In this document: piece after piece, positions 10,823-21,056 of the stretch
How positions within the stretch are numbered: position 1 is the stretch's first letter
Layout of the letters: each line of letters begins with the position of its first letter
Source of the DNA: Auriscalpium vulgare
Lineage: Eukaryota > Basidiomycota > Agaricomycetes > Russulales > Auriscalpiaceae
Direction of reading: 5' to 3'
Assembly (NCBI GenBank): GCA_019915015.1
Contig: JAHBBC010000010.1
Span: 1,054,001 to 1,118,000, forward strand
Length of the DNA stretch: 64,000 nucleotides
Program-made: the position numbers and the translations under genes
The notes under the pieces: generated by a model
Databases searched by the model: none
Told to the model about the DNA's origin: nothing
The model's input: the letters and a program-made list of their open reading frames with translations, nothing else

Positions 10823-11203
10823 TGGTTAGACCGCTCAAATGCCTTCTTCGACAAACACGTAGCTCGCCTACGCGTTTGCTCTGAACACACCATGGGTGCA
10901 CTCAAGGGCCGATGGCAATCCCTTCGTGGCCTACGGCTCGATATCCGTTACAATCGGGACCATATACGAGCGTGTCGGTGGATTTCATGTTGCATCATCT
11001 TGCACAACGCAGTGCTCGACATCGAAGGATGGGCAAGTGGGACAAGCTTTGCGACTTGGCACTCACGTGCTCAGGAAGAGGACGATAGGGGGGAGCCAGA
11101 TGATCCTATAGATGATGATATCACAGAGGATGATGATTGCAAGGCTAGGAGACGTGGCCTTGTGGCAGAAATAGTAGCCGCTCAACGAGCAGGACTTGTA
11201 TAA
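10823..11203 (+). pseudogene. PIF/Harbinger (DDE_Tnp_4) transposase, C-terminal remnant
   Basis: The frame opens at about 10823 and reads W-L-D-R-S-N-A-F-F-D...RVCSEHTMGALKGRWQSLRG, then C-C-I-I-L-H-N and an acidic tail, stopping with TAA at 11201-11203. The segment SEHTMGALKGRWQSL followed by W-x-x-x-C-I-I-L-H-N is characteristic of the C-terminus of DDE-superfamily PIF/Harbinger transposases. The N-terminal catalytic part is absent: the frame meets the end of the inverted-repeat element at 10801-10822. It lies tail to tail, 115 bases away, with a trihelix-like gene, the second gene expected of a PIF/Harbinger element. Confidence 0.65.
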
Positions 11204-11318
11204 ATGAACAAGATTAAATCTGAGATTGTAAAGAGTAAGAGAGATATAATCAGAAAGAAGAAAGGACTGTGTAGCATTAAATGAGAGGCTGCAGTTAGAA
11301 AGGACAAAAGCAAAATGA

Positions 11319-12915
11319 TCAGACTAAGCCTCGCTCCAACTCGTCTGGAACCACAGATGATCCTCGTCCAAGATCTCTGTCCAACTGGCTCTCATCCCAG
11401 GGAGGACTATTTTCTCTCTGGCTTGTCATCTCGCTCTCGGGCTCATCATCCGGAGGTGTCGATGCGTGCGGCAGAGATGAAGGCGTCGATGCAGCGGTTG
11501 ACATAGAGCCCGTGCGTGAGATGGAACGAGCGGGCGTAGCGGCGGCGACAACCAGAGGAGGATTCTGAAGGCGCGATATATTTTCACGGAGATCTTGAAG
11601 CTGCAGCTGAAGGTCATCGTCAAGTGCTTCCAACTTGCGGCGATACTCATCGTTCGTCCACAAGCCAATCTGCAGCTCACGAAAGAGGCGGTCGTGGCGA
11701 TCGCGAGCGTCTTGGCGAAGACTATTCATGTCATCGCGCAGCCTGTCGACAGCTTTGCGGATGTTCTCTTCCTTTGACACCGCAAAGCTACGCCTGCCAC
11801 ATGAATTAGTCCACGTGCATTACCAACAACTAGTATTACTTACTCGATGGACTCCTTCAGTATGTCTTGAATGCCGGTGCGTGACGTGGGCTTGAAGCGA
11901 CCCTTCAAGCTCTCCAGCTTCTCTTCCGACAGGTGTGCGGGAGTCTTCTTCGCACTTGCTTGCAACGAGGGCGGCACGCGGTTCTCTTTGGGAGTGTGTG
12001 GCGTCTGCGGTGGCGATCCCGGGCCGGGTGCGGTCGCAGAAGAGTCTTGCGCGAGAGGCGCCGGGCCATTGTGAACGCGTAGGACGGGGTCTATGTCCTC
12101 TTCGCGCGGTTGCCGCACAGGTGGCGCGTCGTCGGGAGGCTGATAGTGCACTGTGCGGTGACCGTCCGGACCAACCCCAGTCGTGATGATGATCGGGTTT
12201 TCATTTGGGCGGGTGGCAAGGATTGCGTGAATTCGGGGGAAGACAGCGAACTCGGCCTCGATCTCCTCTGCACAGGATGTGTTAGCCTCCAGCGTGCTCA
12301 TCGGAGATCACAAAATGAACTTACGCCAGATATTCTTGTGGCGTGCATCGGTATCCTCGGATGGGCCATCTGGCCCTATGTAGCAGACCAAATACTCATC
12401 TGGACCATCGTCGGCATCACCTGTGTCGACGATGGCCTCATTCCCAGTGAGGACACCTCCACCCGTGCACTTAATGCGCCGAACCTTGGAGTGATAGGTG
12501 ATGCGTAGCCTACACAAGCCTGTGAGCACGTATAAGACATCCAATAAGGGTATGGATATACTGATTTATTTTCCCGAGCACCTTTGCTCCCAGACTGACG
12601 AAATCCGAGTCCGGAGCATCCTTCCAGAGGATGCGAGCAAGCCGCTGACCCGCTGCGACCTTACTTTCTCCGCTTTTCTTCTGGAAAGATGTCAGTAACA
12701 AAGCCCAGATGATGCGTGGGCCACCTGCATACCTCACCACGCTTGTTACCAAACATAACCTTGCGATTTTGCGGCTGTTTGAGCTCCGTGATGAGCTGTA
12801 GGAGTAGCTCATTTGGCTTCTTATTTGTGCCCCAGCTGATGTTCTCCTCACGGGATTTCTTGCCCGGAGCTGTCTCAGGCTGGTCGGAGTCCGAGCGGCC
12901 GCGTTTCCAGGGCAT
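11319..12915 (-). CDS. Trihelix/Myb-like nuclear protein with coiled coil, 5 exons
   Basis: Start ATG at 12915 (MPWKRGRSDSD). Exons end at about 12733, 12568, 12325 and 11849 and resume after GT..AG introns of 50-60 nt; stop at 11319-11321. The N-terminal part (first ~120 aa) has ISWGTNKKPNELLLQLITEL, V-M-F-G-N-K and K-K-S-G-E-S-K-V-A, then Y-H-S-K-V...C-T-G-G-G-V. This resembles the trihelix/Myb-like DNA-binding region common in multi-copy agaric proteins. The C-terminal part has a charged heptad-rich coiled coil (about D-R-L-R-D-D-M-N-S-L to L-Q-D-L-R-E-N-I-S-R-L) and a Ser/Pro-rich acidic tail. It is convergent with a Harbinger transposase remnant, consistent with the Myb-like accessory protein of PIF/Harbinger elements. 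No breaks were seen. Confidence 0.6.
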
Positions 12916-12937
12916 TAAGAGAGTAGGAGAGTGTAGA

Positions 12938-13534
12938 TTAAGGAGGTATCGCGAGGGAATGAGTGTGTGAGACACGAAGACGCCGCACAACGCGAGCGTC
13001 ACCTAAAGTCACACGATTGTCACACATCGGGTCACTTATGCCGCGGGAATTGAAAACGAAAGGCGTTTGAAAACGAAACGGAAACGAAAACGGTCTACTC
13101 TGAGCTCCCCTAATGATGTCGGCGACTTCGGGCTCCGAATCGTCTGGTTCCGCGCCCCGCCGTGTGCGCGCTGTCTCCCCTGGGCCAATCCTGAGTCTGG
13201 CCGGGCTCTCGCCCGCGCGCAGCAGCTCCTTGTGCAGCATCCGCGCCTCTATCCACCCGTCTTGCTCCGTCGGGCGACCGTCCGGTCCATTGTATCGTGG
13301 CAATGGCGGGATCTGGTGCGGGACGTAGGAGTCGTCACCGCTTCTACCGCCTCTCCCGTCCTCGTTGTGCGGCTCGGGTGCGGCGTCGTAAACCGCAGCG
13401 TCCGCGTCTTGCTCCTCGTCCTCGAAGTGGCCGGGCATTTCGGCGAGTTGCGCCACTGCATATGCGTCCGTGCGTGAGGCGCGCAACGGCTGCCGCCTCG
13501 TGGGCTCCACCACTACTCTGGCCTTCGGTCCCAT
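12938..13534 (-). CDS. Possible small gene or exon, unrecognised
   Basis: An open frame of about 199 aa starts at an ATG near 13534 (MGPKARVVVEPTRRQPLR) and stops at 12938, just upstream of the trihelix-like gene on the same strand. It is charged and low in hydrophobic residues, with an acidic stretch (FEDEEQDADAAVYD) and a run of Phe-rich residues near the end (RPFSFPFRFQTPF). No domain is recognised. High GC content can keep chance frames open, so this may be non-coding or a first exon of something else. No splice support was found. Confidence 0.25.
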   Translation of the reverse strand: MGPKARVVVEPTRRQPLRASRTDAYAVAQLAEMPGHFEDEEQDADAAVYDAAPEPHNEDGRGGRSGDDSYVPHQIPPLPRYNGPDGRPTEQDGWIEARMLHKELLRAGESPARLRIGPGETARTRRGAEPDDSEPEVADIIRGAQSRPFSFPFRFQTPFVFNSRGISDPMCDNRVTLGDARVVRRLRVSHTHSLAIPP

Positions 13535-13576
13535 TGTGAATTTGAGCAGAGAGACCCCTCGCGGTGGGCTCCACAA

Positions 13577-14317
13577 ATGATGAGATAACCCCCACTGCAG
13601 TCGCTGGAGGGGCCAAGGGTAGGGGTGAGGAGTGCTCTACTGCCTGGGGCGAGAGGAGAGAGAGTGTGTGTGTGAGAGCGTGCGTCCGCTGGCAAAAAAC
13701 CTATAACCATAGCGCGCCCTCTGCAGGTGGGCGTGCTGCTGCTACCGTTGTACTCCTAGCCGCTAGTCGTCAGTCCCATGGAGAACGTAGTACACATACC
13801 GTCAGTCTAGGCCGTCATCTCCCTGTCCGCTCCCATATTTCGCCCACCGCGTGTTCGCCTAAGTCGGATCAACTTGGAGACTCTTCGCCGGGACTTCCAT
13901 TCCACTTGTCGCTGCACTTCACTTTTGTTTAGGTCATGTCCCTTGCTAGCTTCTTGGCTTGCCAAATACGCCTACAGGTTCGCGTCTCTCGTTTTGAGCT
14001 GTGAAGTCTCGGGTGTCGTCTCCCAAGGGTGGATTGATTTGTCATCACTGGTACAAGTATACTCTATGCTCTCTGCCTCGCAGTTCCCACGCTCTCGGCC
14101 CATCCCGTGCTCCATCACCTAGCGCCCCATGACCTGACTCACCGCCATTCGGTTCAGCCTTTGCGCGTAGCTGCAACGTCTTGGTTCGCTGGGCTACGCT
14201 GAGCTTCGCTGAGCGTCGGGCTGCCTCCGCTATGGGGGCGTGGACTGTGTGGTGGTATGGTTTGCGGTGTGCGGCCCGGTCTACGTGCCTGTAGCGCGCG
14301 GGGTCCCATCAACGCCA
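13577..14317. other. No supported gene
   Basis: GC-moderate sequence between the trihelix-like region and the broken Gypsy element. Only short frames without coding character are present. A GT-rich stretch (GTGTGTGTGAGAG) occurs near 13665. Nothing was recognised at the junction where the Gypsy reading frame breaks off (about 14318). Confidence 0.4.
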
Positions 14318-14935
14318 TCATCCTGAATCGAGGTACGCTTCCTTCTTTCGCTGGCAGAGAGCCTGCATGGCCTCGGGGCACTTGGATGGTCGCCACTGAT
14401 ACACTTTCTTCTCGTCAATCAAGGGAATAATATGATTGATCTCCCGCAGCGGTGATAACGCGGTGCACTCAGTGTCAGTCAGCAAATCCGACACTTCACG
14501 GTACAATTGCTGACGCAGACCCTCAAACACATCCTCTGTGATGTCTGCTGCAGCCGACGGAATAGTGGTAACCTCCATGCCTTTAATCTCAAGCGGTTCC
14601 GCTGATCCAATGGCCACTTGCGTAGGATTAAGTCCAATTATAACGCGGTGCTGGAAGATAAACGGCGTCCCCAGGATCATGTCATAATTATCTAGATTCA
14701 CGACGTCGAAACAACGCTGACAGTTGATATCCTGGTACGCAAAGTACACCGTTGCGCTCCGATTTATCTTTGAGCAAGAACCATGGACAGCAAGCTGAAC
14801 AGGTAATGGCTTTGCTAGCACTTCTGTCTTCAGACACAGCTGATCGACTATTGTTGTAGACACAAAATCTGCCATTGAACCAGTGTCAAGCAGCCCACGT
14901 ACAACCTGTCCATTAACCTTTCCGCTCTATTGCGC
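14318..14935 (-). pseudogene. Gypsy pol remnant: retropepsin plus truncated reverse transcriptase
   Basis: The frame reads VNGQVVRGLLDTGSMADFVS, giving the D-T-G catalytic triad of a retropepsin near 14880. It continues with the conserved Y-D-M-I-L-G-T-P-F strand. About 60 residues later it enters the usual start of agaric Gypsy RT, L-R-E-I-N-H-I-I-P-L-I-D...W-R-P-S-K-C-P-E-A. The frame ends after QRKKEAYLDSG at 14318, where the element is truncated before any RT catalytic motif. Confidence 0.7.
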
Positions 14936-15041
14936 TCACCGATTCGCGCCCTCCAGATTTTAATCTGGTTTGTTTACCATGCGCGGAGCTACCAGCGGAC
15001 GCTGACACGACATACAACATCCAGTGTTGGCGGCGGCGAGC

Positions 15042-15780
15042 TCACGCAGACTGTCGCTCATGCGGCATATCAAACGGTATGCACAACACTTTAATTCGCT
15101 CATGCGCTAAGTAACCAAATGATTCCTCGTCACCAGCAGCCACGTCCTCGTGCGTTACAAGGCACGCGAGACCCGTCTCAGCAATGTCTACCACATATCC
15201 GCGATAGTCTGGCAGGACATGTATGAGCAGCGGCCCTGGGTATCCGCGATCAGATACATCTTTCTGTGCTTTGGCCTTAATACGCACAGGTATGGGCCAG
15301 TTCTGAAAATCCTGGATGCCTTGTCTGACTACTTTGTGCACAAGTGCGTCAGGTTCTGCCAGGTCTGTGTCCATCATGCCGTAGACGCGTTCGCCGGTGA
15401 GCCAGTCCATCACTTCATATCCGTCACCCATGAATAATGCAGTAAACCGCTCGTGTAATTTGTGCCCAGCGCGCAGCGCTTCATCTGGGTCGTACGCTGG
15501 AATAGCTCACAGATGAAACGTGCAGTGGCCTCAGTGCTTGACGTCTTGAGTTCTGGCCCATCCTGCTCCGGCAATGGATATCTAGTGATGTTCACAGAGT
15601 TCACAGCAATGTCAATCCCACGGGCTCTGTCAGCTAATTTATCAACATCTGCAAGCCGCACGCTGCCTGTGTGGACGCCTCTCACGCCTCTTGGTGCTCG
15701 AGCGGTCTGACGCTTAGGAAAATTGCGCGCCTCATGACCGCTCTCTTTACACTTGAAGCACTTCCCTTCAGCGCGCAGCT
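15042..15780 (-). pseudogene. Gypsy gag/pol linker with degenerate zinc knuckle
   Basis: Frames at 15682-15915, 15410-15685 and 15042-15431 continue one another with frame changes. The zinc knuckle CFKCKESGHEARNF (about 15760-15720) should follow C-x2-C-x4-H-x4-C, but the last Cys is Phe, which would abolish metal binding. Downstream the linker (VYGMMDTDLAEPDALVHKVV and following) precedes the protease. The fragmentation shows decay rather than programmed frameshifting. Confidence 0.55.
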
Positions 15781-15886
15781 GATTCTGCTCCTCACGCGAT
15801 AGCCTTGGCCGTTCCCAGCGGTTCTCAGTTCGCGGCCGCGGCGCTGAGCACCACCTCCCTTTGCAACGGTCGGTGGGCGCTCGCTC

Positions 15887-16500
15887 TCAAGGCTTATCCT
15901 TGGGCTTACTCTCACTGCGTCCAGCAGTTGGCTTCATATGGTTCACCTCGGGACCGCTCGTGCGGGTCGTGAATCGTCCCCAGTGTCGACCGCTGACTGA
16001 ATAAGTACCTCCGTGATCGGCATTCTCTGCTTTCAAAGACTCATGTGCCGCTTCGCTACGTGATGCGTGCTTCACTAGCTTGGGAAGTGGGGTGCTCTCA
16101 GGGTTAAGTCCCTTCTCAATAAGAGCAAACCATATATACTGATGGACACCTTTCCAGAATATCTGCACGAGCTGCTGATGTGTTACATCAGGGAACCGTG
16201 TCGCAAGCGATTCGAGATCACGCACGAAATTGCGAACATTGTCTTTGCCCTGTACCGACGTCATAAGCTGCTCGCGCAGACGACGCTTGAAATCCTGCGG
16301 GAAACAGTAGTCGAATAGACCCTCATAGATAAGCTGGATAGTCCATTCCTCCCGTCGCTTCGCGACATGCTTCATGAAGAACTAACTCGCTGTCCCTGAC
16401 AGGAAATTCTTAATCAACTTGACCGCAAGCTGGTCATTGAGCTCATACAGCTCAGTCCAAGTCTCAAATTCATAGCAGAATTGGTCCAACGTGTCCAGGT
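15887..16500 (-). pseudogene. Gypsy gag (capsid) remnant
   Basis: The minus strand reads DLDTLDQFCYEFETWTELYE then L-I-K-N-F-L-S-G-T-A-S. A TAG stop plus a one-base shift at about 16382-16387 interrupts it just before F-F-M-K-H-V. The frame then continues EEWTIQLIYEGLFDYCFP, F-K-R-R-L-R-E-Q-L and D-L-E-S-L-A-T-R-F-P-D-V. These are the hallmark blocks of agaric Ty3/Gypsy gag (Retrotrans_gag). The usual residue at the stop is Gln (CAG to TAG is a C-to-T transition). Confidence 0.7.
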
Positions 16501-16974
16501 CTGGAGTATCTTCATATGTCGCTGGCGTCTTGACTTGTATTCCTTTCAGCGCCGTCTTCGCCTTACATCACAGAATCACGGCGGCAAATAAGGCAAGGAT
16601 TGCTCTCGTATCTAAACGACCGGATTCGAGGGACTGTCGGAGCCGCCCGCCCTCGTACACGGCGACTCAAAGCCCGGCTTCACATGGTGGATGATGGTGC
16701 TGGTACCAAGCTCCATCCCTTTACTACGCAAACCTGGAACGGTGCATGGTTAGCATGGGGATGCGACCCGACCCCAACAAGCAGCTGGAGTCCGGTCGGT
16801 GGGCTCCAACACGACACCACTGGTTGGACACCGTGCCACTGGCGGCGGAATGGTTCCAGCGCGAGCGTCCTTGGATGGTGTATCAACCCCTGCCGACGGA
16901 GCGCACACAAAGTCAATGGCTGCACAATCCTCGTGGCGACAATGCCATGTTTGCGTGCCCATATGGGGAACAGT

Positions 16975-17274
16975 CACTGCCTGCATGGGCAGCTTTCTCA
17001 GGCGGAAAATGTTGAAAACTAGGTTGATTGTTGTTCTAAATGTATTAAACATATATTATTCCAAAAATAGGTTGTAAATATGTTGTTTAAGGTTAAACTT
17101 TTCTGTCAAATAAGCCTGTTTTCAACCAGTAATTCACCCCGTGGCAGGAAACTTTAACTTCAAACAATGTATTATTCAACCTATTTGGGAAAATATATGT
17201 TGAATACATTTAAAACAACAATTAACCCTTTTTTCAACCTTTTCTGTCAAAGAAAGGTGCCCATGCTGGCAGTG
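16975..17274. mobile_element. 300-bp CACTG-ended MITE with AGT target duplication
   Basis: The ends are CACTGCCTGCATGGGCA and, inverted, CACTGCCAGCATGGGCA. Arms of about 100 bases are complementary, including GTTGTT(C/T)TAAATGTATT. AGT flanks both ends (16972-16974 and 17275-17277), the 3-bp duplication expected of CACTA-family elements. The AT-rich 100-base centre has no coding capacity. Excision restores the surrounding reading frame. Confidence 0.8.
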
Positions 17275-17336
17275 AGTTTAGGTTGGAAGGGGTTCGGTTG
17301 CAAGGATTCCGTGCAATGCTGGTTGACATCACTGGG

Positions 17337-17339
<3 letters not shown>

Positions 17340-17367
<28 letters not shown>
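17340..17367. repeat. Homopolymer of 28 G
   Basis: Uninterrupted run of G inside the decayed gag-like frame. Its length may be unreliable in the assembly, and it determines whether the frame on either side is continuous. Confidence 0.9.
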
Positions 17368-17696
17368 CGTTAGCAAGGCACTTTGGAATCCAAGTACTGC
17401 CGGCGCCGTTACCGGGATATCAAGATTGGAGGAAGCACATCTTGCGGATTGTCCAAGATGCGGCAAGTGAGTGGCAAGGCTTCATAGCCTATATTGTTGC
17501 GCACGCCGGCGATCTATGGTCTGCAGTGGCGTTACCAGGAAGATAGGACTGGGCGACCCAAGTAAACTTATGAAACCTAGTCACCGGACCAAGAGTGGGC
17601 GCGTTAGTAGATTTCAGACAAAACCGTTAGGAATGGCCCGAACTGGAGGAACTGTGCCTGCACAACGTCCCAACGCGCGTACTCTGGAGACAGGAG

Positions 17697-18404
17697 TTGG
17701 AATCCAACCCTCGTCTCACACGTCTCCAAGAGCAGGTCACCACAGCCACTGACCATGGGACACATCAGCGAGAAAGGGAAAAGAAACACCGGAAGATGGA
17801 GAGCAATCTGAGCAAGTTGGGCGAGAGAAATGTGATCGCGGCGGGTCAAATTATCCCTGGGTTCAAAGGGAAGGCCACGTACTGGCTTATAGTGTCCCGG
17901 GAATTAACAAAGATGATAGAACCCGTTGGCAGAAATTGCTTGCAAGACTTTCAGCAGAGACACAAGCTTCGGGAAAATTGGCCTAGGCCTGGTATACACT
18001 TGTTTATAGAGGACGAAGATGCCTCAGATGAAGAATATAAGGAGGAAAAAGAGGAATCCTCTTTGCCTCATACCAGCAAAATTGTGCCGATGGAGGTAGA
18101 AGATGTAGTGTCAATGGGAAGCACCAGTCCTAGCCCCAGAGCGGAAGAGGAATCCTCGACCACATCAAAGGGTAAAGGGAAAGGCAAAGCGAAGGAAGAC
18201 ACCAGCAGGCAAAGCGAGACACTACCCGAACCGCCCTCGGGAATGGAGAGGAGCGAGAACCGCCCTGTAGGTTCCTCTCAAAAAGGGAAAGGGAAAGCAA
18301 GAGCCATTGAAGTGGAAGAACAGGCCAGGACTCCTAGCCCGGAACCCATGGCGATTGATCTAGAGGAGACGCGGGAACTACTAGCAGGCGTTGTCACCTC
18401 CTGA
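17697..18404 (+). pseudogene. Charged Ser/Lys/Glu-rich reading frame of the decayed element
   Basis: Open for 235 codons. The N-terminal half has L-T-R-L-Q-E-Q-V and IPGFKGKATYWLIVSRELTK. The C-terminal half is low complexity with repeated KGKGKGKAKE / KGKGKARA blocks and acidic stretches. Coding-like sequence extends upstream of the first ATG (W-P-E-L-E-E-L-C-L-H-N) past stop codons, so this is part of a longer mutated frame. No domain is recognised. Confidence 0.35.
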
Positions 18405-18636
18405 GCTGCCTACGCGAAAGAGCGTGGCATGAGAGAATGCCAGTTATAAGCTGGGCCATCGCAGGCGGAATCCTCTTGAGTGCCAAGGGAGAGAGCGTTA
18501 CAACCATCTTCTCCTCCGCCGCACAGGCAACAGGAGCAACCTTATCTCCCGCCATTGCCCCGAGGACGAACAGGACGTCAAACTTCAAGGTGGCCTTCCC
18601 GGACTCCGACTCCTGCGCCAAGGTGGCGATGAGGAC

Positions 18637-19170
18637 GTGAACGGAGCAGGACGCCAATTAGGAACCAGAGGCGGGACTCATCGAGGACAAGAGATGTTGA
18701 CTCGTGGAGAAGGCTTGACTCATGGAGAAGGTCTTGGTCGCCAAGACCTCAATATGAGCCCTCTCCAAGGCGGCGATCACCTTCTCCCAGAAGATGTTTC
18801 CCTTCTCCTAGAAGGTGTTCCCCTTCTCCCAGACGGTCACCCTTGCCTCCTCCTCGTTGAGAACCTCGAATCTTGTTCCGGTATACTCCCCCAAGGTCTT
18901 ATGGCTACATGCGGATGGGATATTGAAATCCGGCATACCGAAGTCCGACCTCAGAAAATCGCTCCAGTTCATCGTTGCCAGTGTTGTACTCTTGCTCCCC
19001 GTCACAGGATTCCTCTGACAGGAGGAAGCTCCCAGTTGCTGCAGTCTCCTTGGAGGCGCGAATGCGAAGCCCAAAGTCCAGTAACGCGTCCCTCCCTCTT
19101 TCCCTAGAGGAACGTATAACAGAGGATAACAAAAATGTCGCTGTTTCCGAGGAACCCGTGGTATTGTAGC
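18637..19170 (+). pseudogene. SPRR-rich tract of the decayed element
   Basis: Around 18765-18850 the plus strand encodes repeated S-P-S-P-R-R-C/S units (RRSPSPRRCFPSPRRCSPSP). This is an RS-like basic low-complexity tract, as found in some gag C-terminal regions. The repeats are visible at DNA level as recurring CCTTCTCCCAGA. Downstream frames continue to about 19170 with stops between them. Confidence 0.3.
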
Positions 19171-19756
19171 CGACTTTGGTTTTGGTAGGAATCCTCCCTA
19201 TCGCCTCTGTGGAGGGCTACATGTTTGAAGAGGGGTCTGTATACAGACGCAATTTTGTCCACGTTGAGCCAGCACCTGAAATGGTCACTCTTCCGCGAGG
19301 GTATTTGTACTTGGAACCAAGAACCCAAATACGAGCAGCATTGTGGGCCGCTTGGAATCCTGGCGTCCCCTGGGCCTTGCTTGTTTGAGTTCTCATATCC
19401 TGTGGAATGCCTTTCCGGTGGCGCCTTGCGCTGGATAGCTTGCCTCCTCTTGCTGGATTTCCCCCTCTCGAGTACACGTCTCCCAATTTTGTCTCGCCTT
19501 CTTGGTACGTCTTTGCGCCTGACCGACTTGTCGCCTACGTGCAAGGAATTCGAAACGTGCTAGTCCGACCGAATGCCAGAGTCCTACTGCACTGAGGAGG
19601 TTTACTTTGGCAACTGGCGCTCGAATTCGGGGACGAAGTACCGTGGTTGGTGTCCGAAGCAGTGTCCCGCCATTCAACCGTGGTCACGCTGTTCCATGAA
19701 GAGGATCAACACGACGTACCGGACCCATCATAGGAGACAGGCTGTTCAATGGCAAA

Positions 19757-20080
19757 TTGGACGGCATGTACAGCGAATGGCAGAGCTACTCCGTCTGGCC
19801 GTTGCAGGAGCTGTTCATGAGGAGACCCTCCTGGAACGGGGAATGGTCAAGTTTCAATGAACTTTGGTTCCAACAACGTGTACAAGAAATGCACAACAAT
19901 CCGTATGGGTTTGCTCTCCTAACGCCGGCTCAATGGAGGAGGTCGTTGCAGGACTCGCTGTTACATTCCGAGCGTCGAAATGCCGATGGTCCCGGGTCAT
20001 AAGCACATGCGGAGGCATTGATCAGGGATAATGAAGTGCTGCAAGGCTTCGCACTTCTGGACCTGTCGGAAGATGAGTAG
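19757..20080 (+). pseudogene. C-terminal coding remnant before the putative LTR
   Basis: The frame from 19757 reads MYSEWQSYSVWPLQELFMRR and F-N-E-L-W-F-Q-Q-R-V-Q-E-M-H. It hits a TAA near 20000 and continues in the same frame with ALIRDNEVLQGFALLDLSED before a final stop near 20078. The internal stop marks it as broken. The purine-rich tract follows directly. Confidence 0.35.
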
Positions 20081-20107
20081 TGCTGCCCTCGAAGACTGGG
20101 GGGGCTA

Positions 20108-20640
20108 TGTGGCGGGAATCCCGTCATGTATTCGGTAGTCTAAGTCTCGAGCGCTTCACTATTGTTACATAACATTCTTTTGGCTTTAAATGTGTACTCG
20201 TAGTAGAAATACCCGTAGCTACGCTTGTATTGGGTATCTATGAATATAATCATCATTCTCTTTCTCTTCTCTTTTCTCGCTCTCGTCTCGTCAACCCACG
20301 TGCCCGCCTCCTCAAGACATTGAGCAAGACGGGCGACTCGGGCTGCAAGCCATCAGAATTACCTCAGCAAGCGCGTGCGCAACAAGTGCATATACGTGCC
20401 CACATTGACTTGGGAAGACTCGCACGACACCGCGTTAGCTCTCCTCACTCTCGCTCGACGCTCAAGGATTCCTCGAGCTTGACGGGATTCGCTCACCCCT
20501 CGCTTGGCCTCAACAGCCTCGTGTATCGTCCTTTTGCCTAGCTTCAGGGACGCGCGCCTCGTGGACTCCGCAAGGCTCTTCACACCTTTGGATCCTCCCC
20601 CACCTACACTCACTATCCCCTGTTTGGAATCCGAGCAGTG
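20108..20640 (+). repeat. Possible LTR or 3' terminal region
   Basis: Starts TGTGGCGGGAATCCCGTCAT right after a purine/G-rich tract. It contains a short palindrome (GGCGGGAATCCCG), AT-rich sequence and CT-rich runs (TCTCTTTCTCTTCTC, about 20258-20282), as agaric Gypsy LTRs often do. The right boundary is arbitrary and no second copy was found in the window. Confidence 0.3.
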
Positions 20641-21056
20641 ATCCCTACCTCTCTACGGCAGGCACGTCACACGCGGGCGAGGGAACAGGCGTGGGCATGA
20701 GCACAGTATGCACAGGTACATGAGCCAGAGTGGCAGCAGACGGAGGAATATGTGGAGGGATGGGTGCAGGGGCATGGACAAGGGTTGGCGGAGGCATGGG
20801 AACATGTTCGGGAAGGTGAGCAGGAGCTGGGGCTGGCGCCTCGTGAATGGGAGTAGGAGTAATGATAGGGTAACCTGAGGATTGGTCCTAGTACAGAATC
20901 AGTTTAGATGAACATAATGCAGCCCAAAAGCCTCTATCTCCAAGTCGAACAAGGAAGGGCTTGCCGGGATGTTGAGATCCTGACCTGCATGGTCCCGAGA
21001 CATTTGCTCTTGATATAGAGGCAGAAATACATAAGGGGGAGGCGGAGGGCCTCAGG
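20641..21056. other. Pro/Ala-rich open stretch on the minus strand; otherwise empty
   Basis: On the minus strand 20875-20650 is open and encodes a Pro/Ala/His-rich sequence (APAPAHLPEHVPMPPPTL and similar), possibly an exon fragment of a low-complexity protein. No splice partners or domain were found. The rest shows nothing recognisable. Confidence 0.25.

Larger units (their letters stand above)
14318..16520 (-). mobile_element. Truncated, mutated Ty3/Gypsy retrotransposon
   Basis: Reading from about 16520 down to 14318 on the minus strand the order is gag, zinc knuckle, linker, aspartic protease, then the first part of reverse transcriptase. Neither LTR is recognised. The RT is cut off shortly after its start and RNase H and integrase are missing. 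Gag contains a stop/frameshift and other frame changes separate the blocks, so the copy is dead. Confidence 0.75.
16746..17546 (+). pseudogene. Gag-like reading frame split by a MITE and a G run
   Basis: The left part (…DNAMFACPYGEQ) is open up to the MITE insertion at 16972. The right part (L-E-G-V-R-L-Q-G-F-R-A-M-L-V-D) continues in the same frame after removing the MITE and one AGT duplicate. It then passes through a 28-base G run and ends RHFGIQVLPAPLPGYQDW...WSAVALPGR, stop near 17546. No domain is recognised; the position fits an N-terminal gag region. Confidence 0.4.
16521..20640 (+). mobile_element. Decayed LTR-type element, plus strand, unclassified
   Basis: A series of plus-strand coding remnants with stops and frame changes runs from about 16600 to 20080. 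It ends in a short acidic C-terminus (GFALLDLSEDE, stop near 20078), then a purine-rich tract with a G run (AGACTGGGGGGG, about 20092-20104) and a possible LTR starting TGTGGCGGGAATCCCG at 20108. That order is typical for the 3' end of an LTR retrotransposon. No protease, RT or integrase motifs were found, so this may be a gag-only non-autonomous element or an internally deleted copy. No 5' LTR was found. Confidence 0.4.
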
